Shown in pieces: positions 54,089 to 62,963 of a stretch of DNA of 64,000 bases. The DNA is from Sphingobium sp. C100 (GTDB lineage Bacteria; Pseudomonadota; Alphaproteobacteria; Sphingomonadales; Sphingomonadaceae). The stretch lies in contig NZ_AYOY01000024.1 in NCBI RefSeq assembly GCF_000508185.1, forward strand, positions 1 to 64,000, written 5' to 3'. The notes under the pieces are model-generated. The model was not told the origin of the DNA. It ran no database searches and saw only the letters and a list, made by a program, of their open reading frames with translations. The translations under genes and the position numbers were made by a program. The number at the start of each line of letters is the position of its first letter. The first letter of the stretch is position 1.

Positions 54089-54859
54089 ATGACCATTGCC
54101 ATGTCCCAGTCCGCCTCCGCCACGCCGCCAGCCTATATTGCCCGGCCTGACGGTTTGCGGCTGGCCTATCGTCGCAGCGACGGCGCGGGGCCGATGATGA
54201 TTTTCCTGCCTGGCTACATGTCCGACATGGAGGGTGGGAAGGCCGTCGCGCTCCATGGATGGGCGGAGCGTCACGGCCGCGCGATGTTGCGGCTGGACTA
54301 TGCCGGCAACGGTGCGAGCGAGGGGCGCTTTGCGGACGGGACGCTGGCGAGTTGGCGGGACGATGTGTTGTTGCTGCTCGATATATTGACCCAGGGGCCG
54401 GTTGTGCTCGTCGGATCGTCCATGGGGGGCTGGCTGGCCCTGCTGGTCGCGTTGGCGCGACCGGAGCGGGTCGCTGGTATCGTCGGGATCGCCGCGGCCG
54501 CCGATTTCACCGACTGGGGCTTTACCGATGCGGACAAGGCGCTGCTGCGGACCGAGGGGCGGATCGAGGAGCCGGCACCCTATGGCGATCAGCCCTATGT
54601 GACCACATTGGCCTTCTGGGAATCGGGACAGGCTTCGCGGTTGCTGGAGGGCGAGATCGCGATCGATTGTCCGGTGCGGCTGCTGCACGGACAGGCGGAC
54701 CCGGACGTGCCGTGGGAGATCGCGCTGCGGACGGCGGCGCGGCTGCGTTCATCCGATGTGCAGACGCTGCTGGTTAAGGACGGTGACCATCGCCTGTCGC
54801 GCGACAGCGACATTGCCCTGTTGATCCGCACCGTCGCCAGCTTGTTGGACAGTCTCTGA
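54089..54859 (+). CDS. Alpha/beta hydrolase
   Basis: 256-residue hydrolase. I use the ATG at 54089; TTG at 54080 and ATG at 54101 are alternatives. The fold begins MMIFLPGYMSDMEGGKAVAL. The nucleophile elbow is VVLVGSSMGGWLALLVALAR (GSSMGG with Ser). The acid lies in LLHGQADPDVPWEIALRTAA and the His in LLVKDGDHRLSRDSDIALLI, so the triad is complete. Substrate is unknown; the compact size suits esterases or peptidases of the palmitoyl-thioesterase-like group. It overlaps the TPR gene start by one base (TGATG). Confidence 0.88.
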   Translation: MTIAMSQSASATPPAYIARPDGLRLAYRRSDGAGPMMIFLPGYMSDMEGGKAVALHGWAERHGRAMLRLDYAGNGASEGRFADGTLASWRDDVLLLLDILTQGPVVLVGSSMGGWLALLVALARPERVAGIVGIAAAADFTDWGFTDADKALLRTEGRIEEPAPYGDQPYVTTLAFWESGQASRLLEGEIAIDCPVRLLHGQADPDVPWEIALRTAARLRSSDVQTLLVKDGDHRLSRDSDIALLIRTVASLLDSL

Positions 54860-55707
54860 TGCCCTTTTTCCTGCCGCTCCTGCTCCAGGCCTATGATCCC
54901 GAGATCGAGGCGGTGATGAACCGCAGCCGGAAAGAGAAGGAGCAGGCGGTGGCGGCTGCCGCGTCGCCTGCCGCCGCCGCGCGGGCGGACGGGAAGATCC
55001 CCGTGCCCGCGAAGTTCGCCGCGCCTTTCCAGGCCTGCCTGGACGAGGCGACTCAATCGCCCGAATCCGGCGTCGCCTTCGCCCAGAAATGGCGGATCGA
55101 CGGCGGGAGCTTCTATGCGCGCCACTGCATGGGCTTTGCCTATGCGCGCGCCGAACGCTGGACGCCGGCCATCATCGCCTTCGAACAGGCGGCCGAAGAG
55201 GCCGAGCGCGAGGGCGAAATGACGCAGAGTGCGCGGCTGTGGGCGCAGGCGGGCAATGCCGCGCTGGTGAGCGGGGATGCGGCCAAGGCGCGCGACGATT
55301 TCGACGCGGCGCTGGCGCGCGGCATGGCCGACGGGTTGGAAAAGGGGGAAGTGCACCTCGATCGTGCGCGGGCGCTGGTGGCGCTGGGCGATATGGACGC
55401 GGCGCGCGATTCACTGGACCTCGCGCTGGCGCAGGCGCCGCGAGACCCGCTCGGCTGGCTGCTGTCGGCGACCCTGGCGCGGCGGCAGGGCGAACTGCGC
55501 CTGGCGCAGACGCATATTGCCCGCGCCGTGCAGCTTTCGCCCGATGATGCTTCGGTCGCGCTGGAGGAGGGCAATATCGCCGTCCTGACCGACCATGAGG
55601 ATGTGGCGCGCGACGCCTGGCAGCGGGCGGTCAGGCTGGCGCCGGACGCGCCCGCCGGCAAGGCGGCGGCGGACAATCTGTCGCGGCTGCCGGCATCGGC
55701 TGGCTGA
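54859..55707 (+). CDS. TPR-repeat protein
   Basis: 282-residue protein with a short hydrophobic start (MPFFLPLLLQAYDPEIEAVM) and several tetratricopeptide-like repeats (ARHCMGFAYARAERWTPAII; AQAGNAALVSGDAAKARDDF; DRARALVALGDMDAARDSLD; IARAVQLSPDDASVALEEGN). TPR proteins are interaction scaffolds. It is coupled to the hydrolase through a TGATG overlap. The function is unknown. Confidence 0.85.
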   Translation: MPFFLPLLLQAYDPEIEAVMNRSRKEKEQAVAAAASPAAAARADGKIPVPAKFAAPFQACLDEATQSPESGVAFAQKWRIDGGSFYARHCMGFAYARAERWTPAIIAFEQAAEEAEREGEMTQSARLWAQAGNAALVSGDAAKARDDFDAALARGMADGLEKGEVHLDRARALVALGDMDAARDSLDLALAQAPRDPLGWLLSATLARRQGELRLAQTHIARAVQLSPDDASVALEEGNIAVLTDHEDVARDAWQRAVRLAPDAPAGKAAADNLSRLPASAG

Positions 55708-55709
55708 CC

Positions 55710-55735
55710 CTGTCGGGATGCATAAAACCCGACAG
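55710..55735. terminator. Hairpin after the TPR gene
   Basis: CTGTCGGG (55710-55717) and CCCGACAG (55728-55735) form a perfect 8-bp stem around a 10-base loop. It lies between convergent genes and has no T-run, so it is only a possible terminator for the plus-strand operon. Confidence 0.45.
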
Positions 55736-55805
55736 CGAAATAGACAGCTAAACGACCATGATGCGGTGATCGTCGGCGGCCAATTGCTCCGCCGACATCG
55801 CCATC

Positions 55806-56507
55806 CTAATTGAGATAGAAATCGACAGTCGTGACCACGCGCACCTTTTTGTAGGGCGTGTCGCTGCCGCCATCGCCGCCTTCGCCGTCGCGGGCGTCGA
55901 TCGAGAAATAGCCCTGGATCGCGCTCTTGATGCCGCCGACATTGGCGCCGGAATCCTTGGCGAATTGTTCGGCGGCGGCGCGGGCGTCCCTGGTCGCGGC
56001 GGCGACCATCTGCGGCTTGACGTCGTTGAGCCTGGTGAAGCTGTAGCGCATACCCGACCCTTCCTGTAGCGTCACGCCGCGACGGACCAGATCGAACTGC
56101 TGCGCCACGGCCCTTTGCGCGCGGGCGATGTCGGTGGTGCGCAGCAGCATCCGCTGGGTGATGGTAATGGTGTTGACGCCGTTGTTAAGCCATTGGTTGA
56201 CGCCCGCGCCCACGGGTTTCAGATCATCTGCCTTGAAACCCAGGCTATCGAAATAGCCGCGCAGTTCCTTGGTATTATTGTCGATTTCGGTGCGGACGGT
56301 CGGCAGGTCGAAGCCCGTGGCGGAATAGCTGATCGACCAGGTCGCCAAATCCGCCGTCACATCCTTTTCCGCGAGGCCGCGCACGGTGACCGAGCGGTCC
56401 GCCGCCTTGGCGCGTTTCAGCCCGTCGCCGAGCAAGTAACCGCCGGCGATCGCGCCGAACGCGAGCAGCGCGGCGCTGCCCAGAAAAACCTTGTCCCGCA
56501 TTTCCAT
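55806..56507 (-). CDS. SIMPL (DUF541) domain-containing protein
   Basis: 233-residue protein with an N-terminal anchor (VFLGSAALLAFGAIAGGYLL). The SIMPL/DUF541 domain reads SVTVRGLAEKDVTADLATWS, DNNTKELRGYFDSLGFKADD and ITQRMLLRTTDIARAQRAVA, and ends KKVRVVTTVDFYLN. The family occurs in periplasmic or membrane-anchored proteins; members in animals bind IRAK, but bacterial roles are unclear, with a BP26/OMP28-like fold reported. It lies 98 bp from the convergent TPR gene and is divergent from the glyoxalase I gene. Confidence 0.85.
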   Translation of the reverse strand: MEMRDKVFLGSAALLAFGAIAGGYLLGDGLKRAKAADRSVTVRGLAEKDVTADLATWSISYSATGFDLPTVRTEIDNNTKELRGYFDSLGFKADDLKPVGAGVNQWLNNGVNTITITQRMLLRTTDIARAQRAVAQQFDLVRRGVTLQEGSGMRYSFTRLNDVKPQMVAAATRDARAAAEQFAKDSGANVGGIKSAIQGYFSIDARDGEGGDGGSDTPYKKVRVVTTVDFYLN

Positions 56508-56609
56508 ATCGCTTCCCTCTTCCGTCCGTTGATGCGCGACCTTATCTTGTAGAGGAAACTGCCATCCATCAGATGAACCGTTGCTTTATAGCGACGAACG
56601 GAGACGAGC

Positions 56610-57044
56610 TTGCCCAAATATCTGCATAGCATGATTCGCGTGACCGACGTTGAAAAGACCAAGCGCTTTTTCGAGCTGCTGGGATTGCAGGAGGTCAAGC
56701 GGTTCGACAATGAACAGGGACGCTTCACGCTGGTGTTCCTGGCCGCGCCGGGCGATGAGGATGCGCAGGTGGAGCTGACCTATAATTGGCCGGCAGAAGA
56801 TGGCAGCCCGGCCGAAGTCTATGACGGGGGCCGCAATTTCGGTCACCTCGCCTATCGTGTCGAAAATATCTACGAGACCTGCCAGCGGCTGATGGACGCG
56901 GGCGTGACCATCAACCGGCCGCCGCGCGACGGCCATATGGCCTTCGTCCGCTCGCCCGATAATATTTCGATCGAGCTGTTGCAGGACGGCCATCTGGCGC
57001 CGGCCGAACCCTGGGCGTCGATGCCCAATATAGGCGTCTGGTAG
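56610..57044 (+). CDS. gloA: Lactoylglutathione lyase (glyoxalase I)
   Basis: 144-residue glyoxalase I that isomerises the methylglyoxal-glutathione adduct to S-lactoylglutathione, using a metal (Ni or Zn). It starts at a TTG at 56610 ([20 protein letters not shown]), preceded by GGAGACGAG; the internal ATG would remove the first metal His. Ligands are seen in [10 protein letters not shown] (His), [13 protein letters not shown] (Glu region), [13 protein letters not shown] (His) and ISIELLQDG (Glu). The hydroxyacylglutathione hydrolase gene follows after 4 bp, a natural glyoxalase I-II operon. Confidence 0.93.
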   Translation: MPKYLHSMIRVTDVEKTKRFFELLGLQEVKRFDNEQGRFTLVFLAAPGDEDAQVELTYNWPAEDGSPAEVYDGGRNFGHLAYRVENIYETCQRLMDAGVTINRPPRDGHMAFVRSPDNISIELLQDGHLAPAEPWASMPNIGVW

Positions 57045-57048
57045 GCCC

Positions 57049-57771
57049 ATGCTGGAGGTCGTCCGCATCCCCGTCCTTTCTGACAATTATGTCTGGCTGC
57101 TGCATGACGACGCCAGCGGCGAGACGGTGGCGGTCGATCCCGCCGTGGCGGAACCAGTGCTGGCGGCGGCCACGGCGCGGGGCTGGCGGATCGGCCAGAT
57201 CTGGAACACCCACTGGCATGGCGACCATGTCGGCGGAAATGCCGCAATCAAGGCCGCGACCGGCTGCATCATTACCGGGCCTGCGGCCGAGGCGGACCGG
57301 ATCGGCACGCTGGACCGGACCGTGGGGGAAGGCGATCACGTCCGCATCGGCGATCATGTCGCCATCGTGATGGCGGTGCCGGCCCATACCGCCGGCCATA
57401 TCGCCTATCATCTGGCCGACGACCGGATCGCCTTTGTCGGCGACACGTTATTCGCCATGGGCTGCGGCCGGCTGTTCGAAGGCACGGCGGCGCAGATGTT
57501 CGCGAACATGCAGCGGCTGGCGACGATGCCGGACGATACGCGCGTCTATTGCGCGCATGAATATACGCTTTCGAACGGGCGGTTCGCGCTGACGGTGGAG
57601 CCGGACAATGATGCGCTGGCGGCGCGCGTTGCGGCGGTGGAGGCGGCGCGCGCACGCGGCGAGGCGACCGTGCCGACCAGCATCGGCGAGGAGCGCGCGA
57701 CCAATATCTTCATGCGCGCGCGCGACGTTGCCGAACTGGCCGAGCGGCGCGCCGCCAAGGATGCGGCCTAA
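57049..57771 (+). CDS. gloB: Hydroxyacylglutathione hydrolase (glyoxalase II)
   Basis: 240-residue metallo-beta-lactamase-fold hydrolase that cleaves S-lactoylglutathione to D-lactate and glutathione. The signature NTHWHGDHVGGNAAIK supplies the HxHxDH metal ligands. Others are VPAHTAGHIAYHLADDRIAF (His) and FVGDTLFAMGCGRLFEGTAA (Asp). The C-terminal helical HAGH domain starts at YCAHEYTLSNGRFALTVEPD. It starts 4 bp after the glyoxalase I stop and completes methylglyoxal detoxification. Confidence 0.94.
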   Translation: MLEVVRIPVLSDNYVWLLHDDASGETVAVDPAVAEPVLAAATARGWRIGQIWNTHWHGDHVGGNAAIKAATGCIITGPAAEADRIGTLDRTVGEGDHVRIGDHVAIVMAVPAHTAGHIAYHLADDRIAFVGDTLFAMGCGRLFEGTAAQMFANMQRLATMPDDTRVYCAHEYTLSNGRFALTVEPDNDALAARVAAVEAARARGEATVPTSIGEERATNIFMRARDVAELAERRAAKDAA

Positions 57772-57825
57772 CGGTTTGCGGCCTTCGCCGCCGTCCCATG
57801 GATGGCCAGAATGTGGAGAGACGAG

Positions 57826-58227
57826 ATGCGTGCATGGATCTGGATGACGCCCCTGTTGCTGGCGGGATGCACCGGCAGCTATGAGCCCAAGCCACTGACG
57901 CCGAAGCAGGCGGCTGAGCTGGACAAGGCGCTGGCGGGCAAGGTGCCGGGCGAGAAGATGAGCTGTATCAGTCGGGTGCCACAGACCAACCTGACCGTCA
58001 TCAGCAACAATGTGCTGCTGTACCGGGTCAGCCGGAAGCTGGTCTACAAGAATGAGCTCATCGGCAGTTGCAACGGCCTGACGCGCGGCGACATCATGAT
58101 CGTGCGCAGCTTTGGTTCGCAAATGTGCCGCGGGGATTTCACGACAACCGCAAGTCCGGTGTCGGGCATGACCTCCGGCGCTTGCGCCCTGGGCGATTTC
58201 ATACCCTATCGCACGCCGAAAGAATAA
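57826..58227 (+). CDS. Small lipoprotein, function unknown
   Basis: 133-residue lipoprotein with a type II signal (MRAWIWMTPLLLAGCTGSYE). The ATG at 57826 follows GGAGAG; an upstream ATG at 57802 in the same frame is less likely. The mature part has four cysteines in the segments MSCISRVPQTN, SCNGLTRGD, QMCRGDFTTT and SGACALGDF, suggesting disulphides in the periplasm. It resembles small uncharacterised lipoproteins found in sphingomonads, but no function is known. Confidence 0.8.
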   Translation: MRAWIWMTPLLLAGCTGSYEPKPLTPKQAAELDKALAGKVPGEKMSCISRVPQTNLTVISNNVLLYRVSRKLVYKNELIGSCNGLTRGDIMIVRSFGSQMCRGDFTTTASPVSGMTSGACALGDFIPYRTPKE

Positions 58228-58260
58228 GGGCGGGGGCCGCTGCTGCCGCGCTGCCCCGGA

Positions 58261-60051
58261 TCACGCCTTGTACAGCGCGTCCAGCCGGTCGGCATAGCGT
58301 TTGCGGATGACGTGGCGGCGGATCTTCATGGAGGGCGTGAGTTCCTCATTCTCGATCGCGAAGGGTTCGTCCGCGAGGATGAAGCGGCGCACCCGCTCGA
58401 TCACCGACAAGTCGGCATTGACCCGATCGACCGCCGCGCGCAGGGCCGCCTGATAGGCCGGCATGGCGACGGCGGCTTCGATCGTGATGCCCTGCGCCTC
58501 CGCCCAGTCGCGCGTCCATTCCGCGTCCGGCACGATCAGGCCGACCAGATAGGGGCGGCGGTCGCCATGGACCATGGCCTGGCCAATCTCCGGCTGGAGC
58601 GTCAGCATCCCCTCCACCTTTTGGGGCGCGACATTGTCGCCCTTGTCGTTGACGATCAGATCCTTCTTGCGGTCGGTGATGCGGATGCGGCCGCGCGCGT
58701 CGATTTCGCCAATGTCGCCGGTGTGGAGCCAGCCGTCCTTCAGCACCTTCTCGGTCTCGGCGGGATTGCGCCAATAGCCGTGCATGACCAGCTCGCCGCG
58801 CACCAGGATCTCGCCATCCTCGGCGATCTTCACTTCAACGTCGTCGAGCGGCGGGCCGACCGTGTCCATGGCGATGCCCGCGCGGGGGCGGTTGCAACTG
58901 ACCACAGGGCCGGCTTCGGTCTGGCCATAGCCTTGCAGCAGCGTCAGCCCCATCGCGTGGAAGAACAGGCCGACGTCCGGGTTGAGCGGCGCGCCGCCCG
59001 ACACCAGCGCCTTCATCCGCCCGCCAAAGCGCGCCCGCACCTTGGGCAGGAGGGTGCGGGCAAGCAGCGCCTTCATCGGCAGGTCGAGGATGGAGCCCTT
59101 GCCCGCCTGTTCTTTTGCGGCGATGCGCAGCGCCTGGTGCAACAGATAGGTGGGGAATTTCCCCTGCTTCTCGATCGACTTGATGATGCGGGCGCGCAGC
59201 ACTTCGAACAGGCGGGGGACGACGACCATGATCGTCGGGCGCGTCTCCTCGATATTGCTGGCGAGCTTTTCCAGCCCTTCCGCATAGTAGATCTGCCCGC
59301 CCAGCAACATCGGCAGGAACTGGCCGCCGCTATGTTCATAGGCGTGGGACAGGGGGAGGAAGGACAGGAACACCTCGTCATCCCAGCCGAAATCCTGGGT
59401 CACGATGGCGCCGGCGCCCTCGCAGTTGAGCAGGATCGCGCCATGATGCTGCATCACGCCGCGCGGGGCGCCGCCGGTGCCGCTGGTGTAGATGATGCAG
59501 GCCTGATCATCGCGCGTCGCTGTCTGGGCGGCGGCGAGCAGGTCGACATTGGCCGCGGGATCATGGGCATGGGCGGCGATCAGGTCGGCCCAGAGATGGC
59601 AGGCGCAGCCGCCCTGCGCGCCACGCAACGGCTCCATGCCAATAACGAAGTCGGCCTGCGAGCGGATGACGGCGGGCATCAGCGCCTGCGCCAGCTTGGC
59701 GGTGGAGACGATGACGGCGCGCGCGCCGCTGTCGGTCAGGATATGCTGATGATCGCGGGTGGTGTTGGTGGTGTAGGTCGGCACGGTGATGCAGCCGGCC
59801 GCCATGATGGCGAGGTCGGCGATGCAGAATTCGGGGCGGTTTTCGCTCACCAGCATGACCGGCTCGCCGGGGCGCAGGCCCTGCGCCTTGAGCGCGGCGG
59901 CGAGCGCGGCCACCTGGCGCGCGACTTCGGACCAACTGAGCGACTGCCAATCGCCGTCCCGCTTGCGCCAGAGGAACGGGGTGTCGCCCTTCTCCTGCGC
60001 GCGAACGAAGAACATGGTGACAAGATTGGGGAATTTCTCGATGGCCCTCAA
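58261..60051 (-). CDS. Long-chain fatty acid-CoA ligase (AMP-binding)
   Basis: 596-residue acyl-CoA synthetase of the FAA1-type subgroup. The best start is the TTG at 60051 (MRAIEKFPNLVTMFFVRAQE), preceded by AGGAG; the open frame to 60105 lacks such support. The P-loop is CIIYTSGTGGAPRGVMQHHG, the adenylate-binding segment LLQGYGQTEAGPVVSCN, then WLHTGDIGEIDARGRIRITD, RKKDLIVNDKGDNVAPQKVE and the C-terminal LTPSMKIRRHVIRKRYADRL. It activates fatty acids for beta-oxidation or lipid synthesis. It is separated by 103 bp from the ruvB stop on the same strand. Confidence 0.93.
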   Translation of the reverse strand: MRAIEKFPNLVTMFFVRAQEKGDTPFLWRKRDGDWQSLSWSEVARQVAALAAALKAQGLRPGEPVMLVSENRPEFCIADLAIMAAGCITVPTYTTNTTRDHQHILTDSGARAVIVSTAKLAQALMPAVIRSQADFVIGMEPLRGAQGGCACHLWADLIAAHAHDPAANVDLLAAAQTATRDDQACIIYTSGTGGAPRGVMQHHGAILLNCEGAGAIVTQDFGWDDEVFLSFLPLSHAYEHSGGQFLPMLLGGQIYYAEGLEKLASNIEETRPTIMVVVPRLFEVLRARIIKSIEKQGKFPTYLLHQALRIAAKEQAGKGSILDLPMKALLARTLLPKVRARFGGRMKALVSGGAPLNPDVGLFFHAMGLTLLQGYGQTEAGPVVSCNRPRAGIAMDTVGPPLDDVEVKIAEDGEILVRGELVMHGYWRNPAETEKVLKDGWLHTGDIGEIDARGRIRITDRKKDLIVNDKGDNVAPQKVEGMLTLQPEIGQAMVHGDRRPYLVGLIVPDAEWTRDWAEAQGITIEAAVAMPAYQAALRAAVDRVNADLSVIERVRRFILADEPFAIENEELTPSMKIRRHVIRKRYADRLDALYKA

Positions 60052-60154
60052 GGCTCGACTCCTGCGGTTTTCGGCGCGTCTGCCGCGCACCTGAGCGTCA
60101 GGCAAGGCTATAACCGCGCCTTGCCGTAACGGCTATGCTTTTTGGATGGTTGCG

Positions 60155-61174
60155 TCAGTCGAACAGGCCGTCCTGCGATCCCGCCGGAGGGTTGAGGCCC
60201 AGATGCTTCCAGCCCGGTCCATTGAGGCAGCGGCCGCGCGCGGTGCGGGCGATGAGGCCAAGCTGGATGAGATAGGGTTCGATCACTTCCTCGATCGTGT
60301 CGCGCGCCTCCGACAGGCCCGCCGCCAGGGTTTCCACGCCGACCGGTCCACCGCGATAAATGTCGGCGATCATCATCAGGTAACGCCGGTCCATGAGGTC
60401 CAGGCCAAGCTGGTCGACCTCCAGCCGCAGAAGCGCGGCATCCGCCACCTTGCGGTCGACGGTGGCCGCGCCCGCCACATTGGCGAAGTCGCGTACGCGG
60501 CGCAGCAGGCGTCCGGCGATGCGGGGCGTGCCGCGCGAGCGACGGGCGATCTCGACCGCGCCGTCGGACGTGATGGCAAGGTCGAGCAGCCGCGCGGCGC
60601 GGCGCACGACCAGCTCCAGCTCCTCCACCGTATAGAATTGCAGGCGCACCGGGATGCCGAAGCGATCGCGCAGCGGCGTGGTGAGCAGGCCCTGCCGCGT
60701 GGTGGCGCCGACCAGGGTGAAGCGCGGCAGGTCGATGCGGACGGAGCGGGCGGACGGCCCTTCGCCGATCATCAGGTCGAGCGCGCGGTCCTCCATCGCG
60801 GGATAGAGGACTTCCTCGACCGCGGGGTTGAGGCGGTGGATCTCATCCACGAACAGGACGTCGCCTTCATCGAGATTGGTCAGCAGCGCGGCAAGATCGC
60901 CCGACTTGGCGATGACGGGGCCGGACGTTGCGCGGAAGCCCACGCCCATTTCCTTGGCGACGATCTGGGCGAGGGTGGTCTTGCCGAGGCCCGGCGGCCC
61001 GAAGAAGAGCACATGGTCGAGCGCATCGCCGCGCGACCGGGCCGCCTGGATGAAGATGCGCAGATTTTCGCGCGCGGCCTGCTGGCCGATAAATTCATCG
61101 AGCGATTTCGGGCGCAGCGCGGCATCGACATCTTCCGGGCGACGCGCAGGCGTGAGGAGGCGGTCGTCGGTCAC
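60155..61174 (-). CDS. ruvB: Holliday junction branch-migration ATPase RuvB
   Basis: 339-residue AAA+ motor that drives branch migration of Holliday junctions with RuvA. The N-terminal segment is [20 protein letters not shown], Walker A is [20 protein letters not shown], Walker B is [19 protein letters not shown] and sensor 1 is [20 protein letters not shown]. The C-terminal winged helix has [18 protein letters not shown]. The start is a GTG at 61174 overlapping the ruvA stop by GTGA. Length and order are typical. No ruvC is present in the window. Confidence 0.97.
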   Translation of the reverse strand: MTDDRLLTPARRPEDVDAALRPKSLDEFIGQQAARENLRIFIQAARSRGDALDHVLFFGPPGLGKTTLAQIVAKEMGVGFRATSGPVIAKSGDLAALLTNLDEGDVLFVDEIHRLNPAVEEVLYPAMEDRALDLMIGEGPSARSVRIDLPRFTLVGATTRQGLLTTPLRDRFGIPVRLQFYTVEELELVVRRAARLLDLAITSDGAVEIARRSRGTPRIAGRLLRRVRDFANVAGAATVDRKVADAALLRLEVDQLGLDLMDRRYLMMIADIYRGGPVGVETLAAGLSEARDTIEEVIEPYLIQLGLIARTARGRCLNGPGWKHLGLNPPAGSQDGLFD

Positions 61175-61779
61175 TTCGCCGCTTTCCTGAGCGCCAGGCG
61201 GACGAGCGCGTCGAGGCTGGCTTCTTCGCCGAGGTCGGCTTCGGCGGCGGCGACGGCGGCGCTGGCTTCATGGGGCTTGAAGCCGAGATTCTGGAGCGCG
61301 GAGAGGGCGTCGGCGCTGAGACTGCCAGCCGGGAGCGGCACCACGCCACCCGTCCCGACAGGACCGCCCACCGGCGCAGCGCCGATCTTGTCCTTGAGTT
61401 CGTTGACGATGCGCTGGGCGAGTTTCGGGCCGACGCCGTTCGCCCGCGCGATCATCGCCTTGTCCCCCGTGGCGACGGCGCGATGCAATTCCTGCGGCTC
61501 CAGCGCGGACAGGATGGCCAGCGCCACGCGCGATCCAACGCCCTGGACATGGGTGAGCAGCCGATACCAGTCGCGTTCGTCGGCGCGGGCGAAGCCGACG
61601 AGGCGGATCATATCCTCCGCCACCAGCATTTCGGTGTGGATCGTCACCGCTTCGCCAACCGGCCCCAAAGCGGCCAGCGTGCGCGACGAGGCGCCGACCA
61701 GATAGCCGACGCCGCCGACATCGATGATGGCATGGTCGATGCCGGTGCTGTCCAGCAGCCCCTTCAATTTCGCGATCAT
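61171..61779 (-). CDS. ruvA: Holliday junction DNA-binding protein RuvA
   Basis: 202-residue tetrameric protein that binds the four-way junction and recruits RuvB. The N-terminal OB-fold domain ([20 protein letters not shown]) and the helix-hairpin-helix segments ([40 protein letters not shown]) are clear; the C-terminal RuvB-binding domain is [20 protein letters not shown]. It is the first gene of a ruvA-ruvB pair and faces the ClpP-like gene across about 150 bp. Confidence 0.97.
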   Translation of the reverse strand: MIAKLKGLLDSTGIDHAIIDVGGVGYLVGASSRTLAALGPVGEAVTIHTEMLVAEDMIRLVGFARADERDWYRLLTHVQGVGSRVALAILSALEPQELHRAVATGDKAMIARANGVGPKLAQRIVNELKDKIGAAPVGGPVGTGGVVPLPAGSLSADALSALQNLGFKPHEASAAVAAAEADLGEEASLDALVRLALRKAAK

Positions 61780-61930
61780 CCGTCCCGCCCCCTGGCGCCT
61801 TGCCCTTTGGTCATGATCTGTTCTTTACATCCTGTGACGCCGTGCGCCAGTTTTAAAAGCACGGCACTTTTTCGCCGCGCAGGCGTAGTGCAGCGCGACG
61901 CCCGACACGCCCGATGGAGCATGAACATCT

Positions 61931-62500
61931 ATGAACGCCCCCCTGCTTTCGCCCAAGGATTTTGAATTTCCCGCCATCGCCCTGTCGGGCAATGTCGATC
62001 ATGGCATGTATCTGCACTTCAAAAACTGTCTGGGCACCGCGCCGCAGCAGGGGTTGGTGGTGGTCGAAATCTCGACCCTGGGCGGCGATCCTGAAATCGC
62101 CCGGATGATGGGCGAGGATATTCGCTTCCATTCCGACCTCTATCCGCAAAGGCGGCTGGTTTTCCTGGGGAAGACCGCGGTCTATTCGGCGGGCGCGACC
62201 TTCATGGGCTTTTTCGCGGCCGAGAATCGTTATCTGACGCGCGGCACGCGGCTGATGATCCATGAGCGGCTGATCACCAAGACGGTGCAACTGTCCGGGC
62301 CGCTATCGACCTGCATCGCGACCTTGAAGGCCAATCTCAACGAGATCGAGACATCGATCGCGATCCAGAATGAAGGGTTTGAGAACCTGATCCTGGGGTC
62401 GCAGGTGACGATGGACGAACTGCTGCGAAAGGCTCCGGAAAACTGGTATCTGGACGCCAATGAAGCGCAGGCGCGTGGGCTGGTGGCCGCGGTTCTGTAA
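61931..62500 (+). CDS. ClpP-fold serine protease-like protein
   Basis: 189-residue protein of the ClpP/crotonase superfamily. The catalytic-type residues are Ser in KTAVYSAGATFMGFFAAENR and His in GTRLMIHERLI. The N-terminal GNVDHGMYLHFKNCLGTAPQ and EISTLGGDPEIARMMGEDIR resemble the oxyanion loop region of ClpP-like proteins. It is not the housekeeping ClpP, because the MEPEVP-like propeptide and the standard hydrophobic pocket residues are absent, and no clpX is nearby. It may be a stand-alone protease, or a ClpP-like protein of other function. The ATG follows a weak ribosome-binding site. Confidence 0.72.
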   Translation: MNAPLLSPKDFEFPAIALSGNVDHGMYLHFKNCLGTAPQQGLVVVEISTLGGDPEIARMMGEDIRFHSDLYPQRRLVFLGKTAVYSAGATFMGFFAAENRYLTRGTRLMIHERLITKTVQLSGPLSTCIATLKANLNEIETSIAIQNEGFENLILGSQVTMDELLRKAPENWYLDANEAQARGLVAAVL

Positions 62501-62552
62501 GCGGCGCTGAACCGTTTGCGCGGACGGGCGTTTAGCAGGCGGGAGAGAGCCT

Positions 62553-62912
62553 GTGGACGCATGTTTCGATATTGCGCCCGATCCGCCGCGCCGGCTGATG
62601 CGGGTGTGCCTTTCCGGCTTTTTCGAGAGCGAGGATGTCCGCGCCTTCGCCGCGCAATATCGCGAAAGATTGCAGGATCTGGGCGGAGCGGGTCATCTGA
62701 CGCTGGTGGACATTCGCACCATGAAGATACAGGCGCAGGAGATCGTCGCCGCCTTTAGCGGGTTCATGGCCGCGCCGGATGTGCGCTCGCGCAAGCTCGC
62801 CTTCGTCTGCGCCTCGACGCTCGCCCGGCTCCAGGCGCAACGGCTGACCGATCGGGAAGAGGTGCGCTTCTTCGACGACGCCGCGTCCGCCGAAGCCTGG
62901 CTGACGGCGTAG
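62553..62912 (+). CDS. SpoIIAA/STAS-like small protein
   Basis: 119-residue protein beginning at a GTG (62553) after GGGAGAGAG. The pattern MRVCLSGFFESEDVRAFAAQ, GAGHLTLVDIRTMKIQAQEI, KLAFVCASTLARLQAQRLTD and VRFFDDAASAEAWLTA resembles SpoIIAA-like/STAS-fold proteins. Such small proteins bind partners or lipids in other systems. It follows the ClpP-like gene by about 50 bp on the same strand. The function is unknown. Confidence 0.6.
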   Translation: MDACFDIAPDPPRRLMRVCLSGFFESEDVRAFAAQYRERLQDLGGAGHLTLVDIRTMKIQAQEIVAAFSGFMAAPDVRSRKLAFVCASTLARLQAQRLTDREEVRFFDDAASAEAWLTA

Positions 62913-62963
62913 CGGAAAACTCCTTCATCGCTTGCTTACCATTTTTTGCTATGGCTTGCGGCC

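Noticed and set aside
58312-60129. 605-residue plus-strand open frame opposite the acyl-CoA ligase
   Set aside because: A shadow of the minus-strand ligase: no motif or ribosome-binding site.
60146-61705. 519-residue plus-strand open frame opposite ruvBA
   Set aside because: Antisense to ruvB and ruvA, with low-complexity Arg/Ala content.
60155-61779. Full ruvCAB operon
   Set aside because: No RuvC gene is present before ruvA; the upstream gene is a divergent ClpP-like protein.
61780-61930. LexA-type box in the ruvA/ClpP-like gap
   Set aside because: GTTC occurs, but no second GTTC at the N7 spacing used in alphaproteobacteria was found.
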